Below, one piece after another: positions 43,843-55,003 of a stretch of 64,000 nucleotides of DNA. The stretch is from positions 496,001 to 560,000 of the forward strand of contig NZ_CBDBDD010000008.1 in NCBI RefSeq assembly GCF_965203655.1, given 5' to 3'. This stretch comes from Poriferisodalis sp965203655 (lineage in GTDB: Bacteria > Actinomycetota > Acidimicrobiia > Acidimicrobiales > Poriferisodalaceae). The translations under genes were made by a program, and so were the position numbers. Within the stretch, counting starts at the first letter, position 1; each line of letters begins with the position of its first letter. Below the pieces are notes generated by a model, which worked only from the letters and a program-made list of their open reading frames with translations, did no database searches and was not told where the DNA came from.

Positions 43843-44271
43843 ATGGACAGCTCGCTTTCGATTCTGCGCTTGTTCAGCGTGCTGGTGGTCTTCATGGCGT
43901 TGGTGATCTCTCTGTTCACACGGCAGGTCGGCGCGGCTGCCGCGCAAGGTGCCGCCGATGCCGCCGCGATCGCAGTGACCGATCTGCTGCCAGCAGCATG
44001 GGACTGCCAGCTGGAGTCGCCACCCGACGAATTGACCACCAAGGTCCGCGAAGCGGCGGCGAGGGCAGCAGCCGACCGCACTGCGCAGCTCGCCGCTGTG
44101 CAGCCCACTGCGGTAGAAGTGCGAGCGGACCCGACGTGCTCGGTCATCGTTTCGGTGAGAGTTTCATCGGCGGGCTGGCTCGGCTCACGTGGTGCGCTCG
44201 GTGTGGCCTGTCGCCGCCCGCCGTCGGCCGAGGGCGCAGCGCTGCGAGCACCGGTGGCACCGCCGTGCTGA
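43843..44271 (+). CDS. TadE/TadG-like pseudopilin
   Basis: 142 residues. N-terminal hydrophobic helix (LFSVLVVFMALVISLF, about 10-25) followed by GAAAAQGAADAAAIAVTDLL, the Ala-rich amphipathic helix typical of TadE-like minor pilins, then a small domain with cysteines (WDCQLE, PTCSVIV, ACRRPP). One of three such proteins in a row. The assignment is by architecture and context. Confidence 0.65.
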   Translation: MDSSLSILRLFSVLVVFMALVISLFTRQVGAAAAQGAADAAAIAVTDLLPAAWDCQLESPPDELTTKVREAAARAAADRTAQLAAVQPTAVEVRADPTCSVIVSVRVSSAGWLGSRGALGVACRRPPSAEGAALRAPVAPPC

Positions 44272-44394
44272 GCCGTGCCGGTGACCGTGCGGCCCACTCA
44301 CCCCTTGGCGCGTTGCCTTCTGGACAGCTAGCGCATGGCCGGCTGGGACGCAGGCAACCAATTCGGGGTGAGTCCTCTCAGGAAGGATCGGCTC

Positions 44395-44817
44395 ATGGAT
44401 GAGAGCGTCGGCATGCTCAGCGTGGCGGCCGTGCTGGTGTTCGGCATCTGGCTGGTGGACTATTCCGGCGACTCCACACGCGCCTCAGGGTCCATCCGGG
44501 CTGCGAGCGTCGAAGCGGCGCACTACGCCGCCAGCGCACTCGCATCGCCACCAGACACCGCTACTAGTGCCGAGATCGACCGGCACGCTGCGGGCATCGC
44601 CGAGCGTGTCGTCGGCGCCGCGGCGATCGCCGATTGCGACACGGCCGATCAGCGCTTCAGCGCGACCGCCGCCGTTCACCGTGTGCCATCGAAGACTGAA
44701 CCTGCCGCCGTCAAGGTTGACGTGGTCTGCCCGCTCGCTGTCTCGTCGCTCTTCAGCGACGTCGTCAGCACCCGAGTCGCCGTTCCGGTGCCAGAGGACC
44801 CGGCGGCCCAGCGGTGA
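44395..44817 (+). CDS. TadE-like single-TM protein
   Basis: 140 residues from ATG 44395 (aggaagg 8 nt upstream). N-terminal TM (MLSVAAVLVFGIWLVDY), then an Ala-rich helix (AASVEAAHYAASALA) and a small domain with Cys in IADCDTAD and DVVCPLAV. Pseudopilin-like architecture, second of the set. Its stop overlaps a 32-codon mini-ORF. Confidence 0.62.
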   Translation: MDESVGMLSVAAVLVFGIWLVDYSGDSTRASGSIRAASVEAAHYAASALASPPDTATSAEIDRHAAGIAERVVGAAAIADCDTADQRFSATAAVHRVPSKTEPAAVKVDVVCPLAVSSLFSDVVSTRVAVPVPEDPAAQR

Positions 44818-44912
44818 GCGTTCAAACCGGCCCTGCCACGCGGCGCTTGGCAGCACGCGTCGAAGGCCCGATCGTCGGGCGCGCCCTCGAGCATGCGAGG
44901 ACGCGGCAATGA
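44814..44912 (+). CDS. Possible 32-residue coupling mini-ORF
   Basis: GTG 44814 overlaps the previous stop (GTGA) and the TGA at 44910-44912 overlaps the next start (ATGA). The peptide is basic (ATRRLAARVEGP, EHARTRQ). Same double-overlap arrangement as the mini-ORF at 42657, but unrelated in sequence. It may serve only to pass ribosomes to the next gene. Confidence 0.35.
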   Translation: MSVQTGPATRRLAARVEGPIVGRALEHARTRQ

Positions 44913-45280
44913 GCACGCCGTTCGTCGCGCTGGCGTTGGCTGCCATGTGCGCGCTGTTCAGCGCTGCCGCTGCCGACACAGCGCAGGTCATGGGCCTGCG
45001 GAATCAGGCCGCCAACGAGGCCCGCCGGGTCGCGATCAGCACGCTTGATTCGTGCGCCGTCAGCGACGGTCCCGGTCGTCGCTGTGTCCTGCCGCCGGGC
45101 TGCACCGCCCCGGCCTGCTCGGTCTGCCGGCGCGGCGACGCCGTCCAAGCTGACGTGTCGCTCGACTGGTCGCCCGTGCTGCTGCGAGGCCTTGCCCCGG
45201 CACACGGCCGCCACGCGCTCAGCCTCAAGAAGCTCGACGTGGCCGACTTGGCCGGCACCGCCCTGCCCGCCTGCGCTTGA
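44909..45280 (+). CDS. Third TadE/TadG-like small exported protein
   Basis: 123 residues from ATG 44909 (gagga 7 nt upstream). Short hydrophobic N-terminus (FVALALAAMCALFSAAAA), an Ala/Asn helix (LRNQAANEARRVAIS), then a Cys-rich core (SCAVSDGPGRRCVLPPGC, PACSVCRRGD) and a final Cys near the end. Probably disulfide-bonded outside the membrane. Last gene of the Tad-like operon. Confidence 0.6.
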   Translation: MSTPFVALALAAMCALFSAAAADTAQVMGLRNQAANEARRVAISTLDSCAVSDGPGRRCVLPPGCTAPACSVCRRGDAVQADVSLDWSPVLLRGLAPAHGRHALSLKKLDVADLAGTALPACA

Positions 45281-45323
45281 GCGAGTGTTGCCGGTGCGGA
45301 ACGATGCACAGCGGTGCGCCGGT

Positions 45324-45351
45324 GAGGGGTCGCAGTGCGCTGCAGCCCCTC
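45324..45351. terminator. Hairpin between Tad-like operon and vapC
   Basis: gagggg (45324-45329)/cccctc (45346-45351) with an inner gcag/ctgc stem and tgcg loop; a 2x2 internal loop interrupts it. It lies between two convergent genes and can serve both directions. Confidence 0.5.
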
Positions 45352-45361
45352 TGGTCCAGTG

Positions 45362-45793
45362 TCATGCACTCGATGTCGGGTTGATCCAGCGCAGCTCAGC
45401 GAAACGGGCGAAATCGGAGTCTGCTGAGACGATCGCCAGACCGTGCTCGATGCACAGGGCGGCGAGCGCGGCGTCGGGAATCAGGTTGGCGCTGAGATGC
45501 AGTTCTCGAACCAGACGCCCGAGGATGTTCCGGTACCCCCGGCCAGGTTCGGGAATCCACGCGCTGGGAGCGCTCAGCCAGTCGTCGACGAACGCCCATG
45601 CCTCGGCGGGTCCGAGCGGGTTCGGTACTGCTCGCGGGTTCGTGACGATCCGCAGGAAGCCGGCGAGCGACTGCCAAGGAAGCCCGACCCGACGTGGCCC
45701 GTTCAGCGCTCCCTCGAGCCACGTACGCGTTGCGTCGTGGAACGGGCTCCGTTCGTCGACGGCGTACAGCAGGACGTTGGCGTCGATGAGCAC
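45362..45793 (-). CDS. vapC: VapC-like PIN-domain toxin
   Basis: 143 residues, PIN ribonuclease. Acidic residues of the active site: LIDANVLLYAVDE (first Asp), the central Glu/Asp region, LIPDAALAALCIEHG, and VSADSDFARF (last acidic pair). VapC toxins cut tRNA or rRNA at specific sites. GTG 45793 follows the antitoxin stop by 6 nt. Confidence 0.85.
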   Translation of the reverse strand: MLIDANVLLYAVDERSPFHDATRTWLEGALNGPRRVGLPWQSLAGFLRIVTNPRAVPNPLGPAEAWAFVDDWLSAPSAWIPEPGRGYRNILGRLVRELHLSANLIPDAALAALCIEHGLAIVSADSDFARFAELRWINPTSSA

Positions 45794-45799
45794 CCGCAG

Positions 45800-46030
45800 T
45801 TACCTCGTGCGCGAGCCTTCGAGCACATCGATGGCCTCGGCCACGTTGCTGACGTCGATCTGGATGCCGAGCGGATGGGTCCGTTGGACGAAGGGGCGAG
45901 CGTCTGATGAGGCTGCAAGCCCGCGCCGCACGAGGTGGTTGACGGCCTCGGAAACGCCCATGCCGGTGTCCTGGCGCAGACGTGCCAGCGCCCGAGCTGC
46001 ATCCTCGTCGAATTCGATGGTCGTGCGCAT
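45800..46030 (-). CDS. vapB: VapB-like ribbon-helix-helix antitoxin
   Basis: About 76 residues: MRTTIEFDEDAARALARLRQ is a ribbon-helix-helix strand and helix, then GVSEAVNHLVRRGLAA. The tail (RPFVQRTHPLGIQIDVSNVAEAIDVLEG) is the toxin-neutralising part common to actinobacterial VapB. ATG 46030 preferred over an upstream TTG. Partner of the PIN toxin. Confidence 0.82.
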   Translation of the reverse strand: MRTTIEFDEDAARALARLRQDTGMGVSEAVNHLVRRGLAASSDARPFVQRTHPLGIQIDVSNVAEAIDVLEGSRTR

Positions 46031-46158
46031 GAGCAAAGAATAACACGAGCATGGGGAAAATTAAGCATGCAAATGAGTAATCGAGTGCATGATCACGCCT
46101 CCTGAGTCAGATCTGTGCAGGACACGGAATTGCGCGCCGGGTCGCGGGAGGCCCGCGC

Positions 46159-46164
46159 TAGGGT
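46159..46164 (+). promoter_or_regulatory. Candidate -10 box of the pyr operon
   Basis: TAGGGT (TAnnnT). A start about 7 nt downstream would give a leader of about 50 nt beginning just before the PyrR-binding loop. No convincing -35 seen. Confidence 0.4.
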
Positions 46165-46184
46165 GCGGTTCTGACCGTGAAGCG

Positions 46185-46217
46185 GGTCCGGTGAGGCTCG
46201 TACGGACAGGAAGGACC
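46185..46217 (+). promoter_or_regulatory. PyrR-binding RNA loop covering the pyrR ribosome site
   Basis: TCCGGTGAGGCT at 46187-46198 matches the PyrR-binding consensus UCCnGnGAGGyU at every specified position. GTCCG (46186-46190) can pair with CGGAC (46203-46207), or GGTCC (46185-46189) with GGACC (46213-46217), which places the aggaagg ribosome site (46208-46214) in or next to the structure. UMP-bound PyrR would be expected to stabilise it and block translation, as described for Mycobacterium smegmatis PyrR. Confidence 0.65.
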
Positions 46218-46222
46218 TGCGC

Positions 46223-46789
46223 GTGGCAGACCGCGAGCGACGCATGACGCCCCCCTACGGGGGCGTTTTCGTTGCACGGACCACCATTCTCGATTCCAGC
46301 GGGGTCCACCGGGCACTCACCCGTGTCAGTCACGAGATCATCGAGCGGAACGAGGGTCTCGACAACGTCCTCGTGGTGGGCCTGCAGACCGGCGGCGTGC
46401 AGATCGCCCTGCGGATCGTGCGGCTCCTGTTCGAGATCGACGGCACCGACGTGCCCTTCGGCACGCTCGACGTGGCGATGCACCGCGACGACATCGGACT
46501 GCGCCCGGTCATGGCCGAAGCCGTCACCGACATCCCCTTCGACCTCGACGGCATGACCGTGGTGCTGGTCGACGACGTGCTCTACACCGGCCGCACCATC
46601 CGCGCCGCGCTCGATGCCCTCAACGACTTCGGGCGTCCCCGAGCGGTGCAGCTCGCCGTGGTGATCGACCGTGGTCACCGCGAGCTGCCCATCCGCCCCG
46701 ACTTCGTCGGCAAGAACCTGCCCACCAGCCGCGAGGAGATGGTGGACGTGACGCTCGAGGGCGTGCTGCTGGGGGAGATGCGCAAGTGA
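46223..46789 (+). CDS. pyrR: Pyrimidine operon regulator/uracil phosphoribosyltransferase PyrR
   Basis: 188 residues. PRTase fold with TILDSSGVHRALTRVSHEIIE, VLVVGLQTGGVQIA, and the PRPP motif VVLVDDVLYTGRTIRAAL; the C-terminus contains LAVVIDRGHRELPIRPDFVGKN. GTG 46223 has a strong aggaagg ribosome site; ATG 46244 is possible. No later start exists in the conserved region, so the intrinsic terminator hairpin at 46248-46270 must lie inside the coding sequence. It heads the pyr operon and overlaps pyrB by 4 nt. Confidence 0.94.
   Translation: MADRERRMTPPYGGVFVARTTILDSSGVHRALTRVSHEIIERNEGLDNVLVVGLQTGGVQIALRIVRLLFEIDGTDVPFGTLDVAMHRDDIGLRPVMAEAVTDIPFDLDGMTVVLVDDVLYTGRTIRAALDALNDFGRPRAVQLAVVIDRGHRELPIRPDFVGKNLPTSREEMVDVTLEGVLLGEMRK
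46248..46270 (+). terminator. Intrinsic terminator/attenuator inside the first pyrR codons
   Basis: cgccccc (46248-46254) pairs with gggggcg (46259-46265) around a CTAC loop, extended by one A-T pair, and is followed by TTTTC (46266-46270). This is the best-formed intrinsic terminator in the window, and it sits 25 nt after the pyrR GTG start. Translation through codons 9-15 would melt it. Confidence 0.7.
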
Positions 46790-47865
46790 GCGGGCACCTG
46801 CTGACGCTGGGCGAGCTCGGCACCGAGGGCATCTCCGAGCTGCTGTCGCTCACTGACCGATTCGTCGAGGTGGGCCGTCGGCCGATCCCCAAAGTGCCTG
46901 CTTTGCGCGGTCGCACCGTGGCCACGCTGTTCTTCGAGGAATCCACCCGCACCCGGCTGGCGTTCGAGACCGCCGCCAAGCGACTGTCGGCCGACGTGCT
47001 CAACTTCTCGGCCTCGTCCTCGTCGCTCGCGAAGGGCGAATCGCTGCGCGACACCTTCGAGACCGTTCAGGCCATGGGCATCCATGCCGCTGTAGTGCGC
47101 CATCGCAGCGCCGGCGTGCCTGCCCAGATCGCCCGCTGGGCCGACGATGGCGTCGCAGTGCTCAACGGCGGCGACGGGTGGCATGCCCACCCCACCCAGG
47201 GCCTGCAGGACGCCTACACCCTGTGGCGCCACTTCACTCCGATGGCCGACGGCCAGCCGGGCGCCGATGCCGCTGATGAGCCCACGCTGGCAGGGCGCCG
47301 GATCGGCATCGTCGGCGACATCGTGCACAGCCGGGTCGCGCGCAGCGACATCGAGGCGTACACCGCTCTGGGAGCCAGCATCGTGCTCGTCGCGCCGCCC
47401 ACGCTGCTGCCCGCGCAGCCCCGCGAGTGGATCGACTGCTGGCTCCAGACCGATGCGGCCAAGCGGGTCGAGATCTCGCACAGTCTCGACGACGTGCTCG
47501 ACGAGCTCGACGTGGTGGGGCTGCTGCGCTGCCAGCGCGAGCGCATGGCGGACGGCCTGATCGGGTCGGTGCCCGAGTACGTCACCCGCTATGGCCTCAC
47601 CGCCGAACGCGCCCAGCGCCTGCGTCCCGACGCGGTCATCACCCATCCTGGCCCGATGAACCGCGGCATCGAGATCGCGGGCGCGGTGTTCGAGGACCTG
47701 GCCGCCAACCGGGTGCTGGTCACCCGGCAGGTATCGCACGGCGTGGCCGCCCGCATGGCGGTGCTGTTCCGCCTGATCGGATCGGGCACGGCCCTGCCCA
47801 ACGCAGACGGGCCGCCCGACCCGGTGCCCTCAGAGGCGGAACCGATAGGCGGAGGCGGTGCCTGA
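46786..47865 (+). CDS. pyrB: Aspartate carbamoyltransferase catalytic subunit
   Basis: 359 residues. Carbamoyl-phosphate-binding STRTRLAFETAAKRLSAD near 50, then RHRSAGVPAQIA, and C-terminal HPGPMNRGIEI near 286. The GTG start overlaps the pyrR stop. It is longer than the usual 305-315 residues: an insertion near GQPGADAADEPTLAGR and a C-terminal extension of about 40 residues rich in Pro, Asp and Gly. Second enzyme of UMP synthesis. It may form a complex with the inactive-looking PyrC that follows. Confidence 0.95.
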   Translation: MSGHLLTLGELGTEGISELLSLTDRFVEVGRRPIPKVPALRGRTVATLFFEESTRTRLAFETAAKRLSADVLNFSASSSSLAKGESLRDTFETVQAMGIHAAVVRHRSAGVPAQIARWADDGVAVLNGGDGWHAHPTQGLQDAYTLWRHFTPMADGQPGADAADEPTLAGRRIGIVGDIVHSRVARSDIEAYTALGASIVLVAPPTLLPAQPREWIDCWLQTDAAKRVEISHSLDDVLDELDVVGLLRCQRERMADGLIGSVPEYVTRYGLTAERAQRLRPDAVITHPGPMNRGIEIAGAVFEDLAANRVLVTRQVSHGVAARMAVLFRLIGSGTALPNADGPPDPVPSEAEPIGGGGA

Positions 47866-47866
47866 G

Positions 47867-49219
47867 ATGGCGGAGCAGCAGTCGCCGGGCGCAGGTGAGA
47901 CGTTGCTTGTCGCAGGCGGCGAGATCGTTGAGCGCACCGGCCGGCGGCACGCGGACATCACCGTGCTGGACGGCCGGATCGCGGCTGTGGATCCTCCCGG
48001 CACAAGTCGCGACGGTTCGGCACACGTCATCGATGCGACCGGGTGCGTGGTCGCCGCTGGGTTGGTGGACCTGTTCAGCCGTCTGGGCGAACCGGGCAAC
48101 GAGGAAGCCGAGACCGTCGCCACCGCCACAGCGGCCGCCGCGCTCGGCGGCTTCACCGCCGTGCTCGCACAGCCCGACACCGATCCGCCGCTCGATCGGC
48201 TGGGCCAGCTCGCCGAGCTGCGCCGCAACGCCGCAGGCCGGCACTGCGCGGTCGTGGCCGCCGCCACGATCACCGCCGATCGGGTCGGGAAGCGCCTGTC
48301 GCCCATGGCCGAGCTGGCCGATGCCGACGTCCGCTGGTTCACCGACGTGGGGCCGCTGGCCGACTCCGGTCTGCTCCGCCGGGCCCTGCAGTACGCCGGG
48401 CCGCTGGGTGGGACCGTTTCGGTGCGCCCGGCGATAGCCCATCTCGGCGGCACGGCCGCCATGGCCGAGGGCGCGGTGTCGGCACGCATGGGCCTGGCCG
48501 GGGAACCGGCTGCCTCCGAGGAGCTGGCAGCCAACGCTGCGATCGGCGTTGCGAGGCTCACCGGGGGGCGGTTGCACCTCGACCGGATCAGTGCCGCACG
48601 TACGGTCGAGCTGGTGCGTGCCGCCAAGGCGGAGGGCATCAACGTGTCCGCGTCGGTTGGCGCTGAGCACCTGTACTTCATCGATGTCGACGCCGACGGC
48701 TACGACACGCTCATGCGAGCCGAGCCGCCGTACCGCACCGCGCAGGACCAGGCGGCGCTCGTGGCGGGCGTCAACGACCGCACCATCGATGCGGTGGTCA
48801 GCGGCCATTCGCCGGTGCCGCCGCAGGCGAAGGACCTGCCGTTCGACGAGGCACCGCCCGGGGTGGCGGCACTGGAGACCTGCGCCGCACTCGTCCTCGA
48901 CCACCCAGACATCAGTGTCGAGACGGCGTTGGACGCGCTCGCTTGGCGACCTGCCGAACTGGCAGGCGCCACCCATCTCGGCGGCGGGGCGATCGAGCCC
49001 GGCCAGCCCGCGAACCTGGTGGTCCTCGACCTCAGCCGGCCTTGGACGCTGGCTGAGCGCGGCTCGGTTTCCATGGCGCGCAACACACCGCACCGTCGAC
49101 GTGAAATGAGCGCGATGGTGACGACGACGATCGTCGCGGGACGCACGGCTGTGGCCAACGGTGCGCTGTGCAGCACTGCCGGTACCGTCGCTGCGCTCGC
49201 CGCAGGAAACACCCGATGA
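47867..49219 (+). CDS. pyrC: Dihydroorotase-like protein lacking metal ligands (PyrC pseudoenzyme)
   Basis: About 450 residues, full-length dihydroorotase fold by alignment of fixed landmarks (GLVDL, FTAVLAQPDT, SVSARMGLAGEPAASEE, LDEAPPG-type end FDEAPPGVAALET). The catalytic landmarks are changed: the DxHxH metal pair is DLFSRLGEPG, the H-x-E-D segment is VRPAI, the second metal His (H-h-S) is LHLDRISAA, PHHL is AEHL, and DHAPH is SGHSPV. Such inactive PyrC' proteins exist in Pseudomonas, where they are structural partners of ATCase. ATG 47867 has ggagg upstream; GTG 47858 is possible. The stop overlaps carA (ATGA). Confidence 0.9.
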   Translation: MAEQQSPGAGETLLVAGGEIVERTGRRHADITVLDGRIAAVDPPGTSRDGSAHVIDATGCVVAAGLVDLFSRLGEPGNEEAETVATATAAAALGGFTAVLAQPDTDPPLDRLGQLAELRRNAAGRHCAVVAAATITADRVGKRLSPMAELADADVRWFTDVGPLADSGLLRRALQYAGPLGGTVSVRPAIAHLGGTAAMAEGAVSARMGLAGEPAASEELAANAAIGVARLTGGRLHLDRISAARTVELVRAAKAEGINVSASVGAEHLYFIDVDADGYDTLMRAEPPYRTAQDQAALVAGVNDRTIDAVVSGHSPVPPQAKDLPFDEAPPGVAALETCAALVLDHPDISVETALDALAWRPAELAGATHLGGGAIEPGQPANLVVLDLSRPWTLAERGSVSMARNTPHRRREMSAMVTTTIVAGRTAVANGALCSTAGTVAALAAGNTR

Positions 49220-50405
49220 CTTCGACCGTAGACAACCCCGCTGCGCCCGCTCCCGGCGCACTCGTGCTCACCGACGGCACCACTTTCGAGGGCGAGATGA
49301 TCGGCGCGCCGCTGGACGCACCCCCCGGCGCACTCAGCGGCATCGCATCGGGCGAGGTCGTGTTCAACACCGTGATGACCGGCTACCAGGAGGTCATCAC
49401 CGACCCTTCCTACGCAGGCCAGATCATCGCGTTCACCTACCCCCACATCGGCAACTACGGCACCACCCCGACCGATGCGGAGTCTCGCCGCCCCTTCTGC
49501 AGGGGCGTCGTCATCCGCGACCTGGCCCGCCGCCGCTCCAATTGGCGCTCCGACAGCGATCTCGACGCCTATCTCGCCCGCCACGGGGTGGCCGGCATCG
49601 CGGGCGTGGACACGCGACGCTTGACACGCCACGTGCGCGACCACGGCGCCATGCCAGGTGCCTTCGGGCCCGCCCCCGACGATGAGGCGCTGGAACGCCT
49701 CGCGGCCGCGGCCACCGCCGAGGCCGGCACCGCCGGTGTCGATCTGGTCAGCGAGGTCACCACCGCGGAGCCCTATACGGCTGGCGACGGGCCGTGGCGT
49801 GTGGTGGCCTACGACTTGGGCATCAAGCGCGCCATCGCGGTCAACCTCGGGCGCATCGCCACCGTCGAGGTGGTGCCGGCGCACACTCCCGCAGACGAGG
49901 TGCTCGCCCGCGAGCCCCACGGCGTGTTCCTCTCCAACGGTCCGGGCGATCCTGAGATGGCGGGCAGCGTCATCGGCGCGCTCGGCGAGTTGCTTGACCG
50001 GGTGCCGATCTTCGGCATCTGCCTCGGCCAGCAGGTGCTCGGCCTCGCGCTGGGCGGCCGCTCCTACAAGCTGCCCTTTGGCCACCACGGGGGCAACGTG
50101 CCGGTGCGCGACGAGTCCACGGGCCGCGTCGAGATCACCAGCCAGAACCACAACTTCGCCATCGAATCCGGCTCGGTGCCCGGCGTCGACGAGACGCACG
50201 TGTGCCTCAATGACGGGTCACTCGAAGGCTTCGCCTGCCGCGACCTGCCCGCGTTCGCCGTGCAGTACCACCCCGAAGCCAGCCCCGGGCCGCACGACTC
50301 GCGCTACCTCTTCGATCGCTTCGCCGACCTCATGTCGCAGTTCTGGGGCGGGACCCCCAACGGTGCCGGTCCCGGCACTGCCGTCAGTCACGGGAAGGCT
50401 CGCTG

Positions 50406-50406
<1 letters not shown>
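49216..50406 (+). CDS. carA: Carbamoyl-phosphate synthase small subunit
   Basis: 396 residues. N-terminal domain with GEVVFNTVMTGYQEVITDPSY; class I glutaminase domain with GICLGQQVLGLALGG (nucleophile Cys near 268) and catalytic HPEA near the C-terminus. It supplies ammonia from glutamine to CarB. The start overlaps the pyrC stop and its own stop shares one base with the carB ATG. Confidence 0.96.
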
Positions 50407-53742
<3,336 letters not shown>

Positions 53743-53750
<8 letters not shown>

Positions 53751-54753
53751 GTCACTGCCCCGGGCCGTCCGGGGCGGAGGCGTCGACATGGCAGTGCGAG
53801 TCGGCAGCGTGGAGCTGCCCAACCCGGTCATGACGGCGTCCGGCACTGCCGGCTACAGCACCGAGCTCGGCTCGTACATGGATCTGGCATCGCTCGGGGC
53901 GATCGTGACCAAATCGCTCTCGCCGTTCTCCTGGGCCGGCAACCCGGCACCGAGAGTGGTGGGCACCGCTGCGGGGATGCTCAACGCGGTAGGGCTGCAG
54001 AACCCGGGCGTCGCCGCATGGGCGGAGCGCGAACTGCCGCGCCTGGCCCGCACGGGCGCCCGGGTGGTGGCCAGCATCTGGGGCCGCACGGTCGCCGACT
54101 ACGCCACGGCAGCAGCGGCGCTCACAGGTGCCGGGCTCACGGCGCTGGAGGTGAACGTGAGCTGCCCGAACCTCGAAGGCCGCGGCCAGATGTTTGCCTG
54201 CGATCCGTCGGCCACGGCCGATGCCGTCAGCGCTTCAACTGCTGCGGGCGTGCCCGTGTGGGCAAAGCTCACCCCCAACGTCACCGATCTTGTCGAGATC
54301 GCCGAAGCGGCCGTGAGCGCTGGAGCCGAGGCGCTCACGCTCATCAACACCGTCTTCGGGATGTCGATCGACCCGGTCACAGCGCAGCCCACGCTCGGCA
54401 ACGGCGGCGGGGGGCTGTCGGGTCCGGCCATCCGCCCGGTTGCGGTGAGGGCCGTCTACGACGTCCGTGCGGCGCTCGGCGGCGTGCCGATCGTGGGCGT
54501 CGGCGGGGTGGCCAAGGGGGAACACGCAGTGGAGCTCATGGCTGCCGGCGCCAGTGCGGTACAGGTCGGCACTGCCTCGTTCTGGGACCCCAGGGCACCT
54601 CGCAACGTGCTCAGCGAACTGCGGCGCTGGTGCGAGCGGCACGGTGTCCGCTCTGCAGCCTCACTCGCGGGGCGCGCCCACCGGATGGGCGCCGCGCCTC
54701 GCAAGGCTGCAGGCCAGGCCGCTGACCCGGCAACCGACCCATCCGGCGACTGA
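53743..54753 (+). CDS. pyrD: Dihydroorotate dehydrogenase, class 1B-like
   Basis: 336 residues. FMN-barrel landmarks: NPVMTASGTAGY, GAIVTKSLSPFSWAGNPAPRV, NAVGLQNPGV, LEVNVSCPNLEGRGQMFACD (catalytic Cys), PVWAKLTPNV, LINTVFGMSID, GGGGLSGPAIRPVAVRAV, GVGGVAKGEHAVELMAAGASAVQVGT. These are class 1B features. Class 1B enzymes normally pair with the iron-sulfur flavoprotein PyrK, but no pyrK is present between carB and pyrD or elsewhere in the window. ATG 53743 overlaps the carB stop by 8 nt; ATG 53788 is an alternative. Confidence 0.92.
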
Positions 54754-54813
54754 GCCGTGCTGCGATTGAACCGTCCGGCAACCGACAGAAACCTCTGGCG
54801 AGGAGTGAAATAC

Positions 54814-54909
54814 ATGAACCACGAAAGAGCAATGGGATGGTACCGAGTGATCGTGATGCTCAGCCTGATCGTCACTGCGCTGAGTACTTGCTCGATTGCG
54901 ATTCGGTGA
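54814..54909 (+). CDS. 31-residue membrane peptide between pyrD and pyrF
   Basis: Small ORF with a strong aggag ribosome site 8 nt upstream. The product begins MNHERAMGWYR and continues with one hydrophobic segment (VIVMLSLIVTALSTCSIAI). Too short for routine gene calling. The local sequence is less GC-rich than its surroundings. No relative is known to me; it may be a true small membrane protein or a leader peptide affecting pyrF. Confidence 0.45.
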   Translation: MNHERAMGWYRVIVMLSLIVTALSTCSIAIR

Positions 54910-54919
54910 GAGAGCGACA

Positions 54920-55003
54920 ATGGAAGGATGGAGCACCATGTGGCTCACAGAGGCAATGGAGGCAGCGGTCAATGCCGTCTACGACACGGCGGAGACCAGT
55001 TGA
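54920..55003 (+). CDS. 27-residue ORF coupled to pyrF
   Basis: ATG 54920 to TGA 55003, beginning MEGWSTMWLTEAMEAA and ending DTAETS, acidic and helical. Its stop overlaps the likely TTG start of pyrF (TTGA at 55000-55003). It could act as a translational lead-in for pyrF. Ribosome site weak (gagagag). Confidence 0.35.
   Translation: MEGWSTMWLTEAMEAAVNAVYDTAETS

Noticed and set aside
47867..49219. pyrC as a broken pseudogene
   Set aside because: The frame is intact over 450 codons, both ends overlap or abut neighbours, and changes are confined to catalytic positions, which suggests a maintained pseudoenzyme instead.
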